Made by a program: the position numbers and the translations under genes
Origin: Lentibacillus halodurans
GTDB lineage: Bacteria; Bacillota; Bacilli; Bacillales; Amphibacillaceae
Assembly: GCF_900112045.1 (NCBI RefSeq)
Contig: NZ_FOJW01000002.1
Location: forward strand, 131,962 to 195,961
Direction of reading: 5' to 3'
DNA: 64,000 bases
Shown: positions 9,300-18,346 of the stretch, one piece after another
How the letters are laid out: every line of letters starts with the position of its first letter
Numbering within the stretch: the first letter of the stretch is position 1
Notes under the pieces: model-generated
What the model saw: the letters and a program-made list of their open reading frames with translations, nothing else
What the model was told of the DNA's origin: nothing
Database searches by the model: none

Positions 9300-9689
9300 T
9301 TACTTTTCGTTTACCGGTGTATTCATCATATGGTGAGCAGTCATGGTTAATTTTTCAAATATAGCTGTACGATGTGGTTCTTCGATTTTTGTTTCGTTGA
9401 GAGCTGCATCCATACATTCTAACCATGCATCCCGTCGCTCAGAGGTAATTTCAAACGATAAATGACGCCGTCGCAACATGGGATGACCGCGATCTTCGGT
9501 ATACCACTTAGGTCCTCCGAAAAATTGTGTCAAAAATAACCGCTGTTTTCTGGCTGTTTCGGTTAAATCATCCGGGAAAACAGGAATCAGCTTTGGATGA
9601 TTGCCAACCCGTTTATAAAATGCTGTGACTAATCTGTCAATCACTTCGAAACCGCCAATTGCTTCATATATCGTTTCAGGTTGTTTCAT
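9300..9689 (-). CDS. yjbI: Group II truncated haemoglobin YjbI
   Basis: The 129-residue protein begins MKQPETIYEAIGG and has the full truncated-globin pattern: FPDDLTETARKQRLFLTQFFGGP and the HPMLRRRHLSFEI stretch containing the proximal haem histidine, followed by a Trp (AWLECM). Such group II globins bind oxygen and protect against oxidative or nitrosative stress. YjbI is linked to yjbH in Bacillus. The inner ATG is preferred because known family members start there and the 20 extra residues of the longer reading are not conserved. Confidence 0.9.
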   Translation of the reverse strand: MKQPETIYEAIGGFEVIDRLVTAFYKRVGNHPKLIPVFPDDLTETARKQRLFLTQFFGGPKWYTEDRGHPMLRRRHLSFEITSERRDAWLECMDAALNETKIEEPHRTAIFEKLTMTAHHMMNTPVNEK

Positions 9690-9771
9690 TGTTCTCGTAC
9701 TCTCCAGTATATTTGTATATATTTTAGCAACGTCAAATTCCCATAGCAACTAATCTGATTAAGCTTTTGTG

Positions 9772-10347
9772 TCAATGACAGGTCATAGCGGAAAAAAAAC
9801 GCTGGATCTTATTAGGTGTATCCCGCTTTTTTATGTTAAAATCTGTCAAAATCTCATGCATTCTTTCGAGCCCAGCTGCTTCGGATGCAGCTTCTATTTC
9901 CAGTTCATAGTCATTCGAACCGTGATAAGTGCTGTAGTCCAGTACTAATAGCATATTCTTGTAATTCAGTTCACGACGTTTTGTTATAAGACTTCCATAA
10001 TAATTCAGTTTTTCTATGGTGATTCCTTTTTCAGCCATCCGCTTTGACACATTTTTCTCAAGCACTTTGTTCCCGTTCATCCAATTATCCGCTTCCTCTT
10101 GTGTCAATGAATCATGTGTTTCCAAAAGTCCGTTGGCATGTGGTTCCTTTAACGTTAATGTGAATGTTCCGTCCTTTTCTCTAATCCTGAGGGCACATCC
10201 CATTTTCTTCAGTGAGAAATCTGCTGTTTCAAAATAATGATTGGTTTGAAGTTGAGATTCTTCAGGGAATGGCAAGTTTTCAAAAAGACGGTTAAACTCC
10301 TCTTTTGTCAGCAAGTTTTTAAATTCAATTTCAATTTCCTGCCTCAA
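9772..10347 (-). CDS. yjbK: CYTH-domain protein YjbK
   Basis: CYTH (triphosphate tunnel metalloenzyme) family. Near the start is the diagnostic EIEIEFKNLLT (ExExK motif), then NHYFET, ALRIREKDG and TLTLKEP strands and a late YELEIEA strand, in the order expected for the tunnel. The TTG start is chosen because GGAG lies 8 bases before it and the product then starts MRQEIEIEFKN, as in Bacillus relatives; 191 residues. Substrate is not known, possibly a nucleotide or polyphosphate. The yjbJ gene that lies between yjbI and yjbK in Bacillus subtilis is absent. Confidence 0.85.
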   Translation of the reverse strand: MRQEIEIEFKNLLTKEEFNRLFENLPFPEESQLQTNHYFETADFSLKKMGCALRIREKDGTFTLTLKEPHANGLLETHDSLTQEEADNWMNGNKVLEKNVSKRMAEKGITIEKLNYYGSLITKRRELNYKNMLLVLDYSTYHGSNDYELEIEAASEAAGLERMHEILTDFNIKKRDTPNKIQRFFSAMTCH

Positions 10348-10377
10348 TGGTGTCACTCCATCTCAGTGTCTTTTTTG

Positions 10378-10490
10378 GTTACCCGGCAGTAATCCGTCAC
10401 AAAACGCCGGATAACTACCCATAAAGGTCCGATTCTGTTCAACTAACATTCAGCGGAGAAATACACTCCATTGAATGAAGTTTCACTTTA
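10378..10490 (-). repeat. Dispersed palindromic intergenic repeat, copy 2
   Basis: Inverted relative to copy 1. CATTCAGCGGAG (10447) pairs with CTCCATTGAATG (10466), flanked by the same GATTCTGTTCAACTAA and TTTCACTTTA blocks and the CCGG block further out. It lies between the divergent yjbK and relQ genes, close to their start regions. Confidence 0.75.
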
Positions 10491-10581
10491 TTATGGCGAA
10501 TGATATACAAATATGCAAAGAATAGCTGTTGAATATGTTATGATGTGAAGGGAAAGAGATGATGTACAGGTGGTGTAAACA

Positions 10582-11187
10582 ATGAATTGGGATGCTTTAC
10601 TGGCCCCATATGCACAGGCAGTAGAAGAGTTAAAAATAAAATTAAAAGGAATCCGCAAACAATTTGAATATGAATCCAAGCATTCGCCGATCGAATTTAT
10701 GACCGGACGTGTTAAACCAGTGCCAAGCATTTTGGAAAAAGCTGAGGCTAGACGAATACCGCTCGAACAGATCGAGGAATTGCAGGATATTGCTGGTGTT
10801 CGTGTAGTTTGCCCATTTGTTGATGACATATATGCTATTGTTAAAATGATCCGGTCACGGGAAGATTTGCACGTTATCGAAGAGAAGGATTATGTGTCGC
10901 ATAAAAAAGAAAGCGGTTATCGATCTTATCATATGATTATTGAGTACCCGGTTGAAACAATTCATGGTGTCAAAATGGTCATTGCCGAAATACAGGTTCG
11001 TACGCTGGCCATGAATTTTTGGGCAACAAATGAACACTCGCTAAATTATAAATATAAAGGGAATATTCCTGCTGATATTAAATCAAGACTGCAGCGAGCG
11101 GCAGAGGCAGCCTTTAAACTTGACGAAGAAATGTCCATCATTAAAAATGAAGTACAGGAAGCAAGACGGATATTCCATCGAAAATAA
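10582..11187 (+). CDS. relQ: Small alarmone synthetase RelQ (YjbM)
   Basis: Makes (p)ppGpp from ATP and GDP/GTP without a hydrolase domain. The 201-residue size is typical. Seen are [18 protein letters not shown], the [14 protein letters not shown] loop that binds the guanine nucleotide, and the [22 protein letters not shown] segment with the catalytic Glu. AGGTGG precedes the ATG. It starts an apparent operon relQ-nadK-yjbO with gaps of 14 and 31 bases. Confidence 0.93.
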   Translation: MNWDALLAPYAQAVEELKIKLKGIRKQFEYESKHSPIEFMTGRVKPVPSILEKAEARRIPLEQIEELQDIAGVRVVCPFVDDIYAIVKMIRSREDLHVIEEKDYVSHKKESGYRSYHMIIEYPVETIHGVKMVIAEIQVRTLAMNFWATNEHSLNYKYKGNIPADIKSRLQRAAEAAFKLDEEMSIIKNEVQEARRIFHRK

Positions 11188-11201
11188 GGAGGGTGCTGAC
11201 T

Positions 11202-12008
11202 GTGAAGTTTGGAATTGTGTCAAAAGGTGATGAACGGTCCAATAGAATACAGGCAACGATGAAGCAATATTTAACTGATTTTAACTTGGAATATGATGAA
11301 ACAAACCCCGATCTGGTTATATCAGTTGGTGGAGACGGGACTTTCCTGGAGGCATTTCATCAATACATCCATTGCCTCGGTTCAACATCATTTATTGGCG
11401 TGCATACAGGGCATTTGGGATTTTATGCCGACTGGACACCAGAAGAAGTGGAAAAGCTGATTATCGAAATTGCGAAAACCCCTTTTCAAATTGTCGAATA
11501 CCCGCTTCTTGAAGTAACGATCCGCGACCGGGATGGGGGAGAAGAAAACCGGTTCCTTGCTTTAAATGAGACGACCATTAAAACAGCAGAAGGATCAGTT
11601 GTGTTTGATGTGGAAATAAAAGGTTCCCATTTCGAAACGTTCCGGGGAGATGGGTTATGTATTTCAACTCCATCCGGCAGTACAGCTTATAACAAAGCAC
11701 TGGGCGGTGGGATTATCCACCCTTCTCTTGAGGCGATTCAATTAACTGAAATGGCTTCGATTAACAACCGGGTGTTCCGGACGATTGGTTCACCGCTTAT
11801 TCTGCCAAAACACCATACGTGTATGCTGAAACCACTCGGGAATAAACGAACATTTTTAATAGCGATTGATCATTTTACGAAAAATTATAACAATGTCAAA
11901 TCGATTCAATGCCGTGTTGCCAAGGAACTTGTGCGATTTGCCCGGTTCAGACCTTTTCCATTCTGGGATCGTGTTCGTGATTCTTTTGTTGCCGATGACG
12001 ATGTTTAA
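11202..12008 (+). CDS. nadK: NAD kinase
   Basis: ATP/polyphosphate-dependent NAD kinase (YjbN/PpnK/NadF), which supplies NADP. The 268-residue product has the [14 protein letters not shown] catalytic motif near residue 45, LNETTIK near residue 120 and [16 protein letters not shown] near residue 150. GTG at 11202 is the start because GGAGG lies 9 bases upstream; the first in-frame GTG overlaps that site. It is the middle gene of relQ-nadK-yjbO. Confidence 0.95.
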   Translation: MKFGIVSKGDERSNRIQATMKQYLTDFNLEYDETNPDLVISVGGDGTFLEAFHQYIHCLGSTSFIGVHTGHLGFYADWTPEEVEKLIIEIAKTPFQIVEYPLLEVTIRDRDGGEENRFLALNETTIKTAEGSVVFDVEIKGSHFETFRGDGLCISTPSGSTAYNKALGGGIIHPSLEAIQLTEMASINNRVFRTIGSPLILPKHHTCMLKPLGNKRTFLIAIDHFTKNYNNVKSIQCRVAKELVRFARFRPFPFWDRVRDSFVADDDV

Positions 12009-12039
12009 ACATTAAACAGCTTAAGGACGGTGCAGCAGC

Positions 12040-12912
12040 ATGAATTGGACGATAGCCAAACATCATGAAGGACTCATGATACGAACATATTTGCAACAGG
12101 AACATCAATTTTCCAAACGAATGATGAAACAAATCATCCATAATGGCGGTGAAATCCGAGTAAACGAAGTAAAGCAGACTGTAAGATATGTGCTTAAAGC
12201 CGGAGATGTGCTGACCGTCACATTGCCTGAAGAGAAAAAGGGCAGCATGATGATCCCCGAAAAAATGCCGTTAGACATTGTATATGAGGATGATACTGTC
12301 CTCGTTATCAAGAAACCAGCAGGACGGGCAACCATTCCGTCATATCTCCATTCATCAGGAACAATTGCCAACGGCGTTTTGGCACATTACGAGCAGCAGA
12401 ATCTCCCTTATACCTTCCATGTTGTTACCCGGCTTGACCGGAACACATCCGGGATCATGCTGATTGCAAAACATCGCTGGGGTCATTCTCTATTATCGGA
12501 AGCGCAAAAGAAAGGTAAGATCAAACGTGCGTATTATGCGATTATCGAAGGACATCTGCAACAAAAGAAAGGAACTATCAATGCACCAATCGACCGAAAA
12601 GAAGGTTCGATTATTGAACGGAAGGTAAGCCATGAAGGTAAACATGCAACCACCCATTATACCGCTCTAAAAGAATCCAATGACCATACACTCGTTCATG
12701 TCCAGCTGGAAACTGGCCGGACACATCAAATCAGGGTTCATTTCTCTTATATAGGCCACCCATTGGCCGGTGATGACTTGTACGGCGGTGTGACTTCTTT
12801 TATCAGCCGGCAAGCTTTACATTGTCATCATTTGTCGTTTGAGCATCCAATCACAAATGAGCAAGTGGACTTTTCTGCTGAAATGGCTGATGACATGAAG
12901 CAAATGGTATAG
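12040..12912 (+). CDS. yjbO: RluA-family 23S rRNA pseudouridine synthase YjbO
   Basis: 290 residues. An N-terminal S4-like RNA-binding segment (MKQIIHNGGEIRVNEVKQTVRYVLKAGD) precedes the catalytic domain with VTRLDRNTSGIMLIAK, whose Asp (in RLDR) is the nucleophile. LETGRTHQIRVHFSYIGHPLAGDDLYGG follows near residue 225. The family is clear (RluA/RluD); the exact uridine modified is not. It is last in the relQ operon and converges on the rodA-type gene. Confidence 0.92.
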   Translation: MNWTIAKHHEGLMIRTYLQQEHQFSKRMMKQIIHNGGEIRVNEVKQTVRYVLKAGDVLTVTLPEEKKGSMMIPEKMPLDIVYEDDTVLVIKKPAGRATIPSYLHSSGTIANGVLAHYEQQNLPYTFHVVTRLDRNTSGIMLIAKHRWGHSLLSEAQKKGKIKRAYYAIIEGHLQQKKGTINAPIDRKEGSIIERKVSHEGKHATTHYTALKESNDHTLVHVQLETGRTHQIRVHFSYIGHPLAGDDLYGGVTSFISRQALHCHHLSFEHPITNEQVDFSAEMADDMKQMV

Positions 12913-12933
12913 TGTTTACAAAAGACAGTTAAA

Positions 12934-12975
12934 AGGCTCCCTATTGCCAGTATCATAAAGGCATAAAGAGAGCCT
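12934..12975 (-). terminator. Terminator of the rodA-type gene
   Basis: On the minus strand AGGCTC pairs with GAGCCT, with an inner TGCC/GGCA pairing, and TTTT follows. It lies between the convergent yjbO and rodA-type genes. Confidence 0.5.
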
Positions 12976-13013
12976 GCGATATCCATTCGCATAACAGGTC
13001 ACGGTATATCCCG

Positions 13014-14201
13014 TTAATTTTTCCACCTTGTTTCAAACATATATTCTTTCGTTCTAGAATGAACATTAAGCACAATACCAATTGCTAGCATATACGTAAG
13101 TGTTGAGCTTCCTCCATAGCTTAAGAACGGAAGCGGAAGTCCTGTGATTGGCAGCAGCTGAATGGACATACCGATGTTTTGGAAAATCTGATAAGCAAAC
13201 ATGCCAATCATTCCGGTAACGAGATAGCTTCCATAATCATCATTACTCTGGATGGCGATGTGAATCAGCCTGTAAATTAAAAGGAAAAACAACGTCACAA
13301 CAATACTGGATCCGATAAAGCCGAACTGTTCAGCGATAGCAGTGAAAATCATATCTGTGTGCCGTTCCGGAATATATACTTCCATGTCACTAACGCCCTT
13401 TCCAAATAACTGACCTGATCCAACCGCAAGCATGGCTGTGATCAGCTGATAACCGGCATCAGGGTTTTCATCAGGGTTCAGCCATCCGGTAAATCTGCCT
13501 GCAACATGATCAAGTCCGGAATTATCAAGAAATGCTGTAAGATGATCCGGAAAGAAGTACCATACAGCAACGACGATGAGAGCAATATCCACGACGATGA
13601 AAAAAATTGAAAAGAGAATCCGCCATCTAATCCCTGATACGAGAATCATGCTCCCTGTAATCGCGGCAAGGACCAGAAATCCGCCCAAGTCTGGCTGTGT
13701 GATCAAGAAAAACATGGGTGGAAGAGACAGGAAAACGATTTTGACAAGCAGTCCGAGATCGCTTTTAATCGTTTTGTTCATATATTTGGCATTGTGACGG
13801 ACAATCACATGTGCAAGCGTCAGAACAAGGATGACTTTGATAAATTCGCCTGGCTGAATCGTCCCTATGACCGGAAATTGAAACCAGCTCACGGCACCAT
13901 TTGCTTCAGTAACAATACCGGGCGGGAATCCGACAAAAAGCATAAACAGTGACAATACACCAATTCCATATAAGAACCAGGTAATCTGGTGGAATCGGTC
14001 ATAATCAATCAACATCACTGCAGCAACCACCATACCTCCAGCAATATACCACATCCCCTGCCGCAGCCAAAAATTGGACTCTTCATATTTTGCAGGCAAT
14101 GAAGGCTCGATAATATTAAGTGTAAAAATACTTACTAGACCCAACAGTATGAGAATTGATAATAATGTATAATCTAAATTAAATGCTGATCGGTTTTGCA
14201 T
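13014..14201 (-). CDS. RodA/FtsW/SpoVE-family peptidoglycan glycosyltransferase
   Basis: A 395-residue SEDS membrane protein with about ten membrane segments. Family motifs are present: QFPVIGTIQPGEFIKVILVL, TQPDLGGFLVL, HTDMIFTAIAEQFGFIG and the C-terminal LPLPFLSYGGSSTLTYMLAIGI. SEDS proteins polymerise peptidoglycan glycan strands. The Asp of the PDLGG loop matches the family's catalytic-loop region. It looks RodA-like rather than FtsW-like, but Bacillaceae often have several paralogues, so I give no symbol. The ATG follows AAGG by 7 bases. Confidence 0.88.
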   Translation of the reverse strand: MQNRSAFNLDYTLLSILILLGLVSIFTLNIIEPSLPAKYEESNFWLRQGMWYIAGGMVVAAVMLIDYDRFHQITWFLYGIGVLSLFMLFVGFPPGIVTEANGAVSWFQFPVIGTIQPGEFIKVILVLTLAHVIVRHNAKYMNKTIKSDLGLLVKIVFLSLPPMFFLITQPDLGGFLVLAAITGSMILVSGIRWRILFSIFFIVVDIALIVVAVWYFFPDHLTAFLDNSGLDHVAGRFTGWLNPDENPDAGYQLITAMLAVGSGQLFGKGVSDMEVYIPERHTDMIFTAIAEQFGFIGSSIVVTLFFLLIYRLIHIAIQSNDDYGSYLVTGMIGMFAYQIFQNIGMSIQLLPITGLPLPFLSYGGSSTLTYMLAIGIVLNVHSRTKEYMFETRWKN

Positions 14202-14499
14202 GATTCAACCTTACTTTCCATAAAATTCTTGTTGTTTTCCATTTGTTTTGCCAAAATGCGTGTTCAAAAAGGGGGTCGCATCATTTTTTGCAGAGCCTTT
14301 TGAACATGCTTTTTTAGGGAATAGTATATTTAGTGTTTATCTCTTTTTTATCCAAGTGTAACCGTTACAGACCACCACTTTACTTGCATATGAATCCATT
14401 ATATCTTAAGTTTACACGAAAACAATCGATAATTTAAGTATTATGGTGAAAAAAAAGACAACATGCTAAAATGATACCATTGTGAAAGGACGTGTTCAT
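14202..14499. other. Divergent intergenic region with small inverted-end segment
   Basis: Spacer between the rodA-type gene and mgtE. At 14265-14308 GTTCAAAAAGG and CCTTTTGAAC face each other across about 22 bases, like a collapsed copy of the 9.07-kb element. I looked for an M-box magnesium riboswitch before mgtE and saw none. Confidence 0.4.
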
Positions 14500-15858
14500 A
14501 TGGAGAATAACGGCATAGAGCAAATTTTGTGGGATGAACTGCAGACGCTTGTAACGAACGAACGAATGGAATCGTTTCGTATAAAATTCTTGGATATGCA
14601 CCCATATGACCAGGCATTGTTTTTCATTGAGCAGCCGGAAGAAATACGATTGCGTATTTATACATACTTATCTCCGGAAGAAACGGCAGATATCATGGAG
14701 CATATTGATCTGGATGATATCAAACCGTTGTTTACTGAAATGGATCCTCGCTTTGCAGCAATGGTTATTGCGGAAATGGCAACAGATGATGCAGTGGACA
14801 TTTTGAATGAGCTGGAGAAGGATGTTGTCGTCAGTCTACTGACAATTATGAACGATAAAAATGCTGATGAAATTAGGGAATTGCTTCATTACGAGGAAAA
14901 AACAGCTGGCAGTATCATGACAACTGAATTTGTGGCGATCTATCAGTCGAAACCGGTAAAAGATACCATGAAGTATCTGAAAGCGGAGGCTCCAGAGGCA
15001 GAAACGATTTACTATTTATATGTAATTGATGAGGATAAACATCTTGTTGGGGTTGTGTCGTTACGAGATTTAATTGTAGCAGAAGGAGATATACAGATTG
15101 CCGATTTGATGAGTGAAAACGTATTGTCTGTATCAGTGGCGAAGAATCAGGAAGAAGTGGCCCAGATGATCCAGGATTATGACTTCATGGCACTTCCTGT
15201 TGTCGATTTTCAAAATCATTTGCTCGGTATTATAACCGTCGATGATATATTGGATGTCATGGAAGAGGAAGCGAGTAAGGATTACTCCAAGCTTGCAGGT
15301 GTATCCGATATGGACCGGCCAAAAGACAGTGCACTGATCTCCGCAAAGAAACGTTTGCCATGGCTTGTTATCTTGTTGTTTTTAGGTATATTGACCGCAA
15401 GTTTGATCGGACAATTTGAGCGTGCTCTAGAACAAGTAGCTGTGCTCGCTATCTTTATTCCGTTGATTGCCGGCATGGCTGGTAACACTGGAACACAAGC
15501 ATTGGCGGTTGCTGTACGTGGTCTAACAACAGGTGACTATGGTAAACAAGGGAAAATGAAGCTTATGGCCCGTGAAGCGATTACCGGATTGATTAATGGT
15601 ATTGTCTGTGGTGCTCTGATTACAGCCATTGTTTATTTCTGGCAGGATGACTTTTTTCTTGGGCTACTGGTTGGTTTATCCATCATGTCAACATTGATTA
15701 TTGCTACGTTGGCAGGAGCACTCGTTCCCATCATCATGGACCGATTGAATATTGACCCTGCAGTCGCTTCAGGACCATTTATCACGACAATCAATGATAT
15801 TATTTCGATTTTGATTTATTTCGGGCTGGCAACAGGTTTTATGCAATATTTGATCTAG
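14500..15858 (+). CDS. mgtE: Magnesium transporter MgtE
   Basis: 452 residues, the usual MgtE length. The cytosolic N domain (helical, with LSPEETADIMEHIDLDDI and ELEKDVVVSLL repeats) is followed by two CBS domains (about residues 135-255, ending GIITVDDILDVMEEEA). The C-terminal pore domain has five membrane segments, with GNTGTQALAVAVRGL in the pore region and PAVASGPFITTINDI at the end. MgtE is a Mg2+-gated Mg2+ channel. AAAGGA precedes the chosen ATG; an in-frame GTG 18 bases earlier overlaps that site. Confidence 0.95.
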   Translation: MENNGIEQILWDELQTLVTNERMESFRIKFLDMHPYDQALFFIEQPEEIRLRIYTYLSPEETADIMEHIDLDDIKPLFTEMDPRFAAMVIAEMATDDAVDILNELEKDVVVSLLTIMNDKNADEIRELLHYEEKTAGSIMTTEFVAIYQSKPVKDTMKYLKAEAPEAETIYYLYVIDEDKHLVGVVSLRDLIVAEGDIQIADLMSENVLSVSVAKNQEEVAQMIQDYDFMALPVVDFQNHLLGIITVDDILDVMEEEASKDYSKLAGVSDMDRPKDSALISAKKRLPWLVILLFLGILTASLIGQFERALEQVAVLAIFIPLIAGMAGNTGTQALAVAVRGLTTGDYGKQGKMKLMAREAITGLINGIVCGALITAIVYFWQDDFFLGLLVGLSIMSTLIIATLAGALVPIIMDRLNIDPAVASGPFITTINDIISILIYFGLATGFMQYLI

Positions 15859-15985
15859 AGCAAGTTCTGTTTCAATATAGAGGTTGGGTGACGTGCGAGA
15901 TTTCTCAGCGAATACTGACTGCACTTTTGGTATCTGACCTCGCGGGAAAACGAAGCGGCAGTCCTAGTTATTCATATAGGCAGAC

Positions 15986-16014
15986 ACACATTTAAAACAG
16001 GGGTCATATAATAG
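15986..16014 (+). promoter_or_regulatory. Sigma-K-type promoter of cotO
   Basis: CACA at 15986, a 16-base spacer and CATATAATA at 16006 match the mother-cell sigma-K pattern (mACm / CATAnnnTA) exactly, 34 bases before the cotO start codon. Confidence 0.6.
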
Positions 16015-16047
16015 GTTGACGAATGGCTTAAAAAGGAGCGTATGTAT

Positions 16048-16551
16048 ATGGGGGATAAAAAAGTAGCCAAAAGTCCATTACTTTACATTCATCAGCCTGG
16101 TATCCAGACACCCGAGGCACCAATGCAGAGCCAATATATGACACCGAAAAACAAACGTCATGACAAAAAAGGCGGATCCAGTAAAATCAAAAAACAGCCC
16201 GTGAATCGGAACTTGTTCAATAATCAAAACGTATATGAACAAGCGGAAGAGGAGATTGAATCATCAGAAGAGAGTCCTGAACTAGATCAGCAGGATTATG
16301 CAGTTGAGGATCGTCATCAGGAACGGAAAAAATTTAAAGATTTGACACTTAAAGAACGTGTCGATTACTTTTTGAATTCACCTAAACATGCACCAGTCAT
16401 GCGGGCTGAAATAAAAACGGCGGGACGAAGCTACAGGGGGAACATTGTCGATTACCAGGACGACAACGTCTATATACGTGTTGGCAAACGAACAACACCT
16501 GCGAAGGTACCGTTTGATACAATTAAGGAAATACGCCTTATTGGGTTTTAA
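16048..16551 (+). CDS. cotO: Spore coat protein CotO
   Basis: 167 residues. The N-terminal half is hydrophilic and low in complexity (PLLYIHQPGIQTPEAPMQSQ, then Lys- and Glu-rich), and the C-terminal half has the conserved LKERVDYFLNSPKHAPVMRA and YRGNIVDYQDDNVYIRV segments typical of CotO. CotO is a morphogenetic coat protein needed for outer coat assembly. ATG at 16048 has AAGGAG at 9 bases; a second ATG two codons earlier is too close. It sits beside a CotY/CotZ gene, as in Bacillus subtilis. Confidence 0.85.
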   Translation: MGDKKVAKSPLLYIHQPGIQTPEAPMQSQYMTPKNKRHDKKGGSSKIKKQPVNRNLFNNQNVYEQAEEEIESSEESPELDQQDYAVEDRHQERKKFKDLTLKERVDYFLNSPKHAPVMRAEIKTAGRSYRGNIVDYQDDNVYIRVGKRTTPAKVPFDTIKEIRLIGF

Positions 16552-16579
16552 AAGCAGATGAAGTTCTTACGTTCAAAAA

Positions 16580-16618
16580 CAAGGTGCTCCGTTGTATAAC
16601 GAAGCACCTTGTTTTTTT
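16580..16618. terminator. Terminator between convergent cotO and cotZ-type genes
   Basis: CAAGGTGCT pairs with AGCACCTTG, flanked by A5 on one side and T7 on the other, so it can serve both directions. Confidence 0.9.
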
Positions 16619-16688
16619 AGGGGGCATAATAGAACTTCGGCATCCGTTACAAAGTGCAGCGGATGCCGATTTCTAATTACGGTTTTAA

Positions 16689-17147
16689 TTAGTTGAACGC
16701 GTTTACTGCCGGCAGACATGTTACATGGCAGAAGCAGTTCAAGTCTACTGTTATGCAAATACCAGTAGCACACAGATGCTTCGTATACTGGTCTACAGGG
16801 TCTTTTGGATTGTCATCGTCATCATGAGGATCTCTCAGCAGCTCAACAACTGCACAGCAATCATCATCTACCCGCTTAACACGGAAGTAGAAGCTGGATG
16901 TTACATCACCAATATCGTCTGGGTTTGCACCAAAACCTTTGAATGGTTTACAGCCATCCTTGCAATAAAGGATTACTGGTACTGTGTCAAGGCCATTGCC
17001 TGCATCTGTGTCACCCAGCAAATCGCTGATTGATTGTTCACAGCTGGTGGAGCAGCAATTTTCGACTACATCATTCTGGGCTTCAACAATCTCGCGCAAA
17101 ATATCACAGACACAGTTGCCTGTTTTAAAATCTTTTCCACAACCCAT
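16689..17147 (-). CDS. cotZ: Spore coat protein of the CotY/CotZ family
   Basis: The 152-residue protein is Cys-rich (about 17 Cys) and matches the CotY/CotZ family: MGCGKDFKTGNCVCDILREI at the start, ENCCSTSCEQSI, VILYCKDGCKPFKGFG, and a closing TGICITVDLNCFCHVTCLPA. These proteins cross-link into the spore crust or outer coat through disulphides. GGAAGGGG precedes the ATG and a sigma-K-like promoter lies about 45 bases upstream. Whether it is the CotY or CotZ orthologue cannot be decided with one copy in view. Confidence 0.85.
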   Translation of the reverse strand: MGCGKDFKTGNCVCDILREIVEAQNDVVENCCSTSCEQSISDLLGDTDAGNGLDTVPVILYCKDGCKPFKGFGANPDDIGDVTSSFYFRVKRVDDDCCAVVELLRDPHDDDDNPKDPVDQYTKHLCATGICITVDLNCFCHVTCLPAVNAFN

Positions 17148-17192
17148 GAATTAATTACCCCTTCCTTTGTGTTATTGACCTGATGTCTCTAA

Positions 17193-17223
17193 TAGAGTAT
17201 GTGGAGATAGGTATATGGTGTGG
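17193..17223 (-). promoter_or_regulatory. Sigma-K-type promoter of the CotY/CotZ gene
   Basis: On the minus strand an ACAC element is followed after 16 bases by CATACTCTA, a match to CATAnnnTA. Confidence 0.5.
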
Positions 17224-17374
17224 GCACACGTCAGCATTACATGAATATTTCTAAGGCAGTCGTTTAACAAACCGCCCGATTAAAACCAAAAAGGCTTAAT
17301 ACTACATTTGAACATTTTTTGGAAGAAACTTTAATCGTTTTAGGACATTTGTCTATACTCCATAAAAGAAAGAA

Positions 17375-17383
17375 CATAGACTA
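17375..17383 (+). promoter_or_regulatory. Sigma-K-type -10 upstream of the repeat-tailed coat-like gene
   Basis: CATAGACTA matches CATAnnnTA, with an AC-containing -35 candidate about 15 bases upstream. It faces away from the CotY/CotZ promoter in the same intergenic region. Confidence 0.4.
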
Positions 17384-17422
17384 ATAACGACTATGATTCC
17401 AATGATGAGGAGTGTTGATGTC

Positions 17423-17674
17423 ATGTCCGATCATAAAAAAGTGATCCATGTAAAGGACTTGGTGATAAAAGCGGATAATGTCCATATAGAGCCAAGACGT
17501 TCCCGCAGAGATCCATTTTTTGGTCCGCGTCCGAGATGGGAAATGGAAAAGCATGAAGAGTCGGCCGATAAAGAAGATGTTCATGATAAAGAAGATGTTC
17601 ATGATAAAGAAGATGTTCATGATAAAGAAAGTTCAGAGGACAAAACGGAGAGGAAACCATTCTCTTGGTTTTAA
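17423..17674 (+). CDS. Probable spore-coat-associated protein with tandem repeat
   Basis: I do not recognise the family. The 83-residue protein has a basic N-terminal half (HVKDLVIKADNVHIEP, then RRSRRDPFFGPRPRW) and an acidic tail built from DKEDVHDKEDVHDKEDVHDKE, that is 3.5 copies of an 18-base repeat from 17567 to 17629. It ends KPFSWF. GAGGAG lies 10 bases before the ATG. Its position between coat genes and a sigma-K-like -10 suggest a mother-cell coat protein. The repeat number could vary between strains by slippage. Confidence 0.6.
   Translation: MSDHKKVIHVKDLVIKADNVHIEPRRSRRDPFFGPRPRWEMEKHEESADKEDVHDKEDVHDKEDVHDKESSEDKTERKPFSWF
17567..17629 (+). repeat. 18-bp tandem repeat, 3.5 copies, in frame
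   Basis: The unit GATAAAGAAGATGTTCAT occurs three times without change, then half a copy. It encodes DKEDVH and keeps the reading frame. Confidence 0.95.
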
Positions 17675-17788
17675 GTAAATTTTATCAAGATTAGGGACAG
17701 CTGCTTATGGCTGTCTTTTCTTCATACCGGAAATGTCTAGGTTCGCTTTATTTTCAATGCTTGATATATAGATAGGAGAGGACTGCAG

Positions 17789-17980
17789 ATGCACGAGCGA
17801 TTGATCCGAACACTGCAAATCATAGATAAACATTTAGGAAAGAATGAAAAGTGGTTTCAATACCCTGAGCAAAAAGCGGAGTCATTTAATGCCGAAATAG
17901 AGTCCTGGGACAAGGAATTTTCACTGAGGGCAGCGAAATTTGAAGCAGTAATGGATGAGTTAGAAAAAATTATGGAATAA
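17789..17980 (+). CDS. Small helical hypothetical protein
   Basis: A 63-residue charged protein, probably two or three helices (LIRTLQIIDKHLG and ELEKIME), with no recognised family. GGAGAGG is well placed before the ATG. It sits in the coat-gene cluster and may be sporulation-related by position only. Confidence 0.55.
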   Translation: MHERLIRTLQIIDKHLGKNEKWFQYPEQKAESFNAEIESWDKEFSLRAAKFEAVMDELEKIME

Positions 17981-18049
17981 TTTTTATTTGTAACGGGTAA
18001 AGATTAGTAAGAGCACATGAAAGTGGTGTGTAAAGGAGGAGGAGCGGGG

Positions 18050-18313
18050 ATGGGATATTTATTACCGATCAATCATTATCAGTACTATGATTATCAAAGA
18101 CGGATAATCAAGGAAAGGCCGGATCCTTTTCACATCGAGAGACCCTACAAAACGATATTGAGAGCAGCATACCATGATCATCACAGAAGTCAAGTGTCGA
18201 TAAACTCGAAAGAACGTCCAGATTTAAAATTGCGTGGACCAAAGCTGCCCGAAGCAGAAAAAATATATGCAGAAATGACAGGAAAAGGGCGATATTTCAG
18301 CAACAGTGTATAG
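18050..18313 (+). CDS. Tyr/His-rich small protein of the coat cluster
   Basis: 87 residues, starting MGYLLPINHYQYYDYQRRI, with many Tyr, His, Arg and Pro residues. Family not recognised, but the composition resembles small Bacillaceae coat proteins. The ATG follows AAAGGAGGAG with a good spacer; an ATG 33 bases earlier has no site. A terminator follows. Confidence 0.6.
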   Translation: MGYLLPINHYQYYDYQRRIIKERPDPFHIERPYKTILRAAYHDHHRSQVSINSKERPDLKLRGPKLPEAEKIYAEMTGKGRYFSNSV

Positions 18314-18346
18314 AAAGGAGAGGTAGCGTGGGAAAGTCCTCATATG

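Noticed and set aside
14202-14499. Possible M-box riboswitch before mgtE
   Set aside because: The conserved M-box core and terminator could not be found in the leader.
17567-17629. CRISPR-like repeat
   Set aside because: Direct tandem units without spacers, inside a coding frame.
17381-17660. Minus-strand frames with repeated FFIMN or LLYHE units
   Set aside because: They are the antisense translation of the 18-bp tandem repeat.
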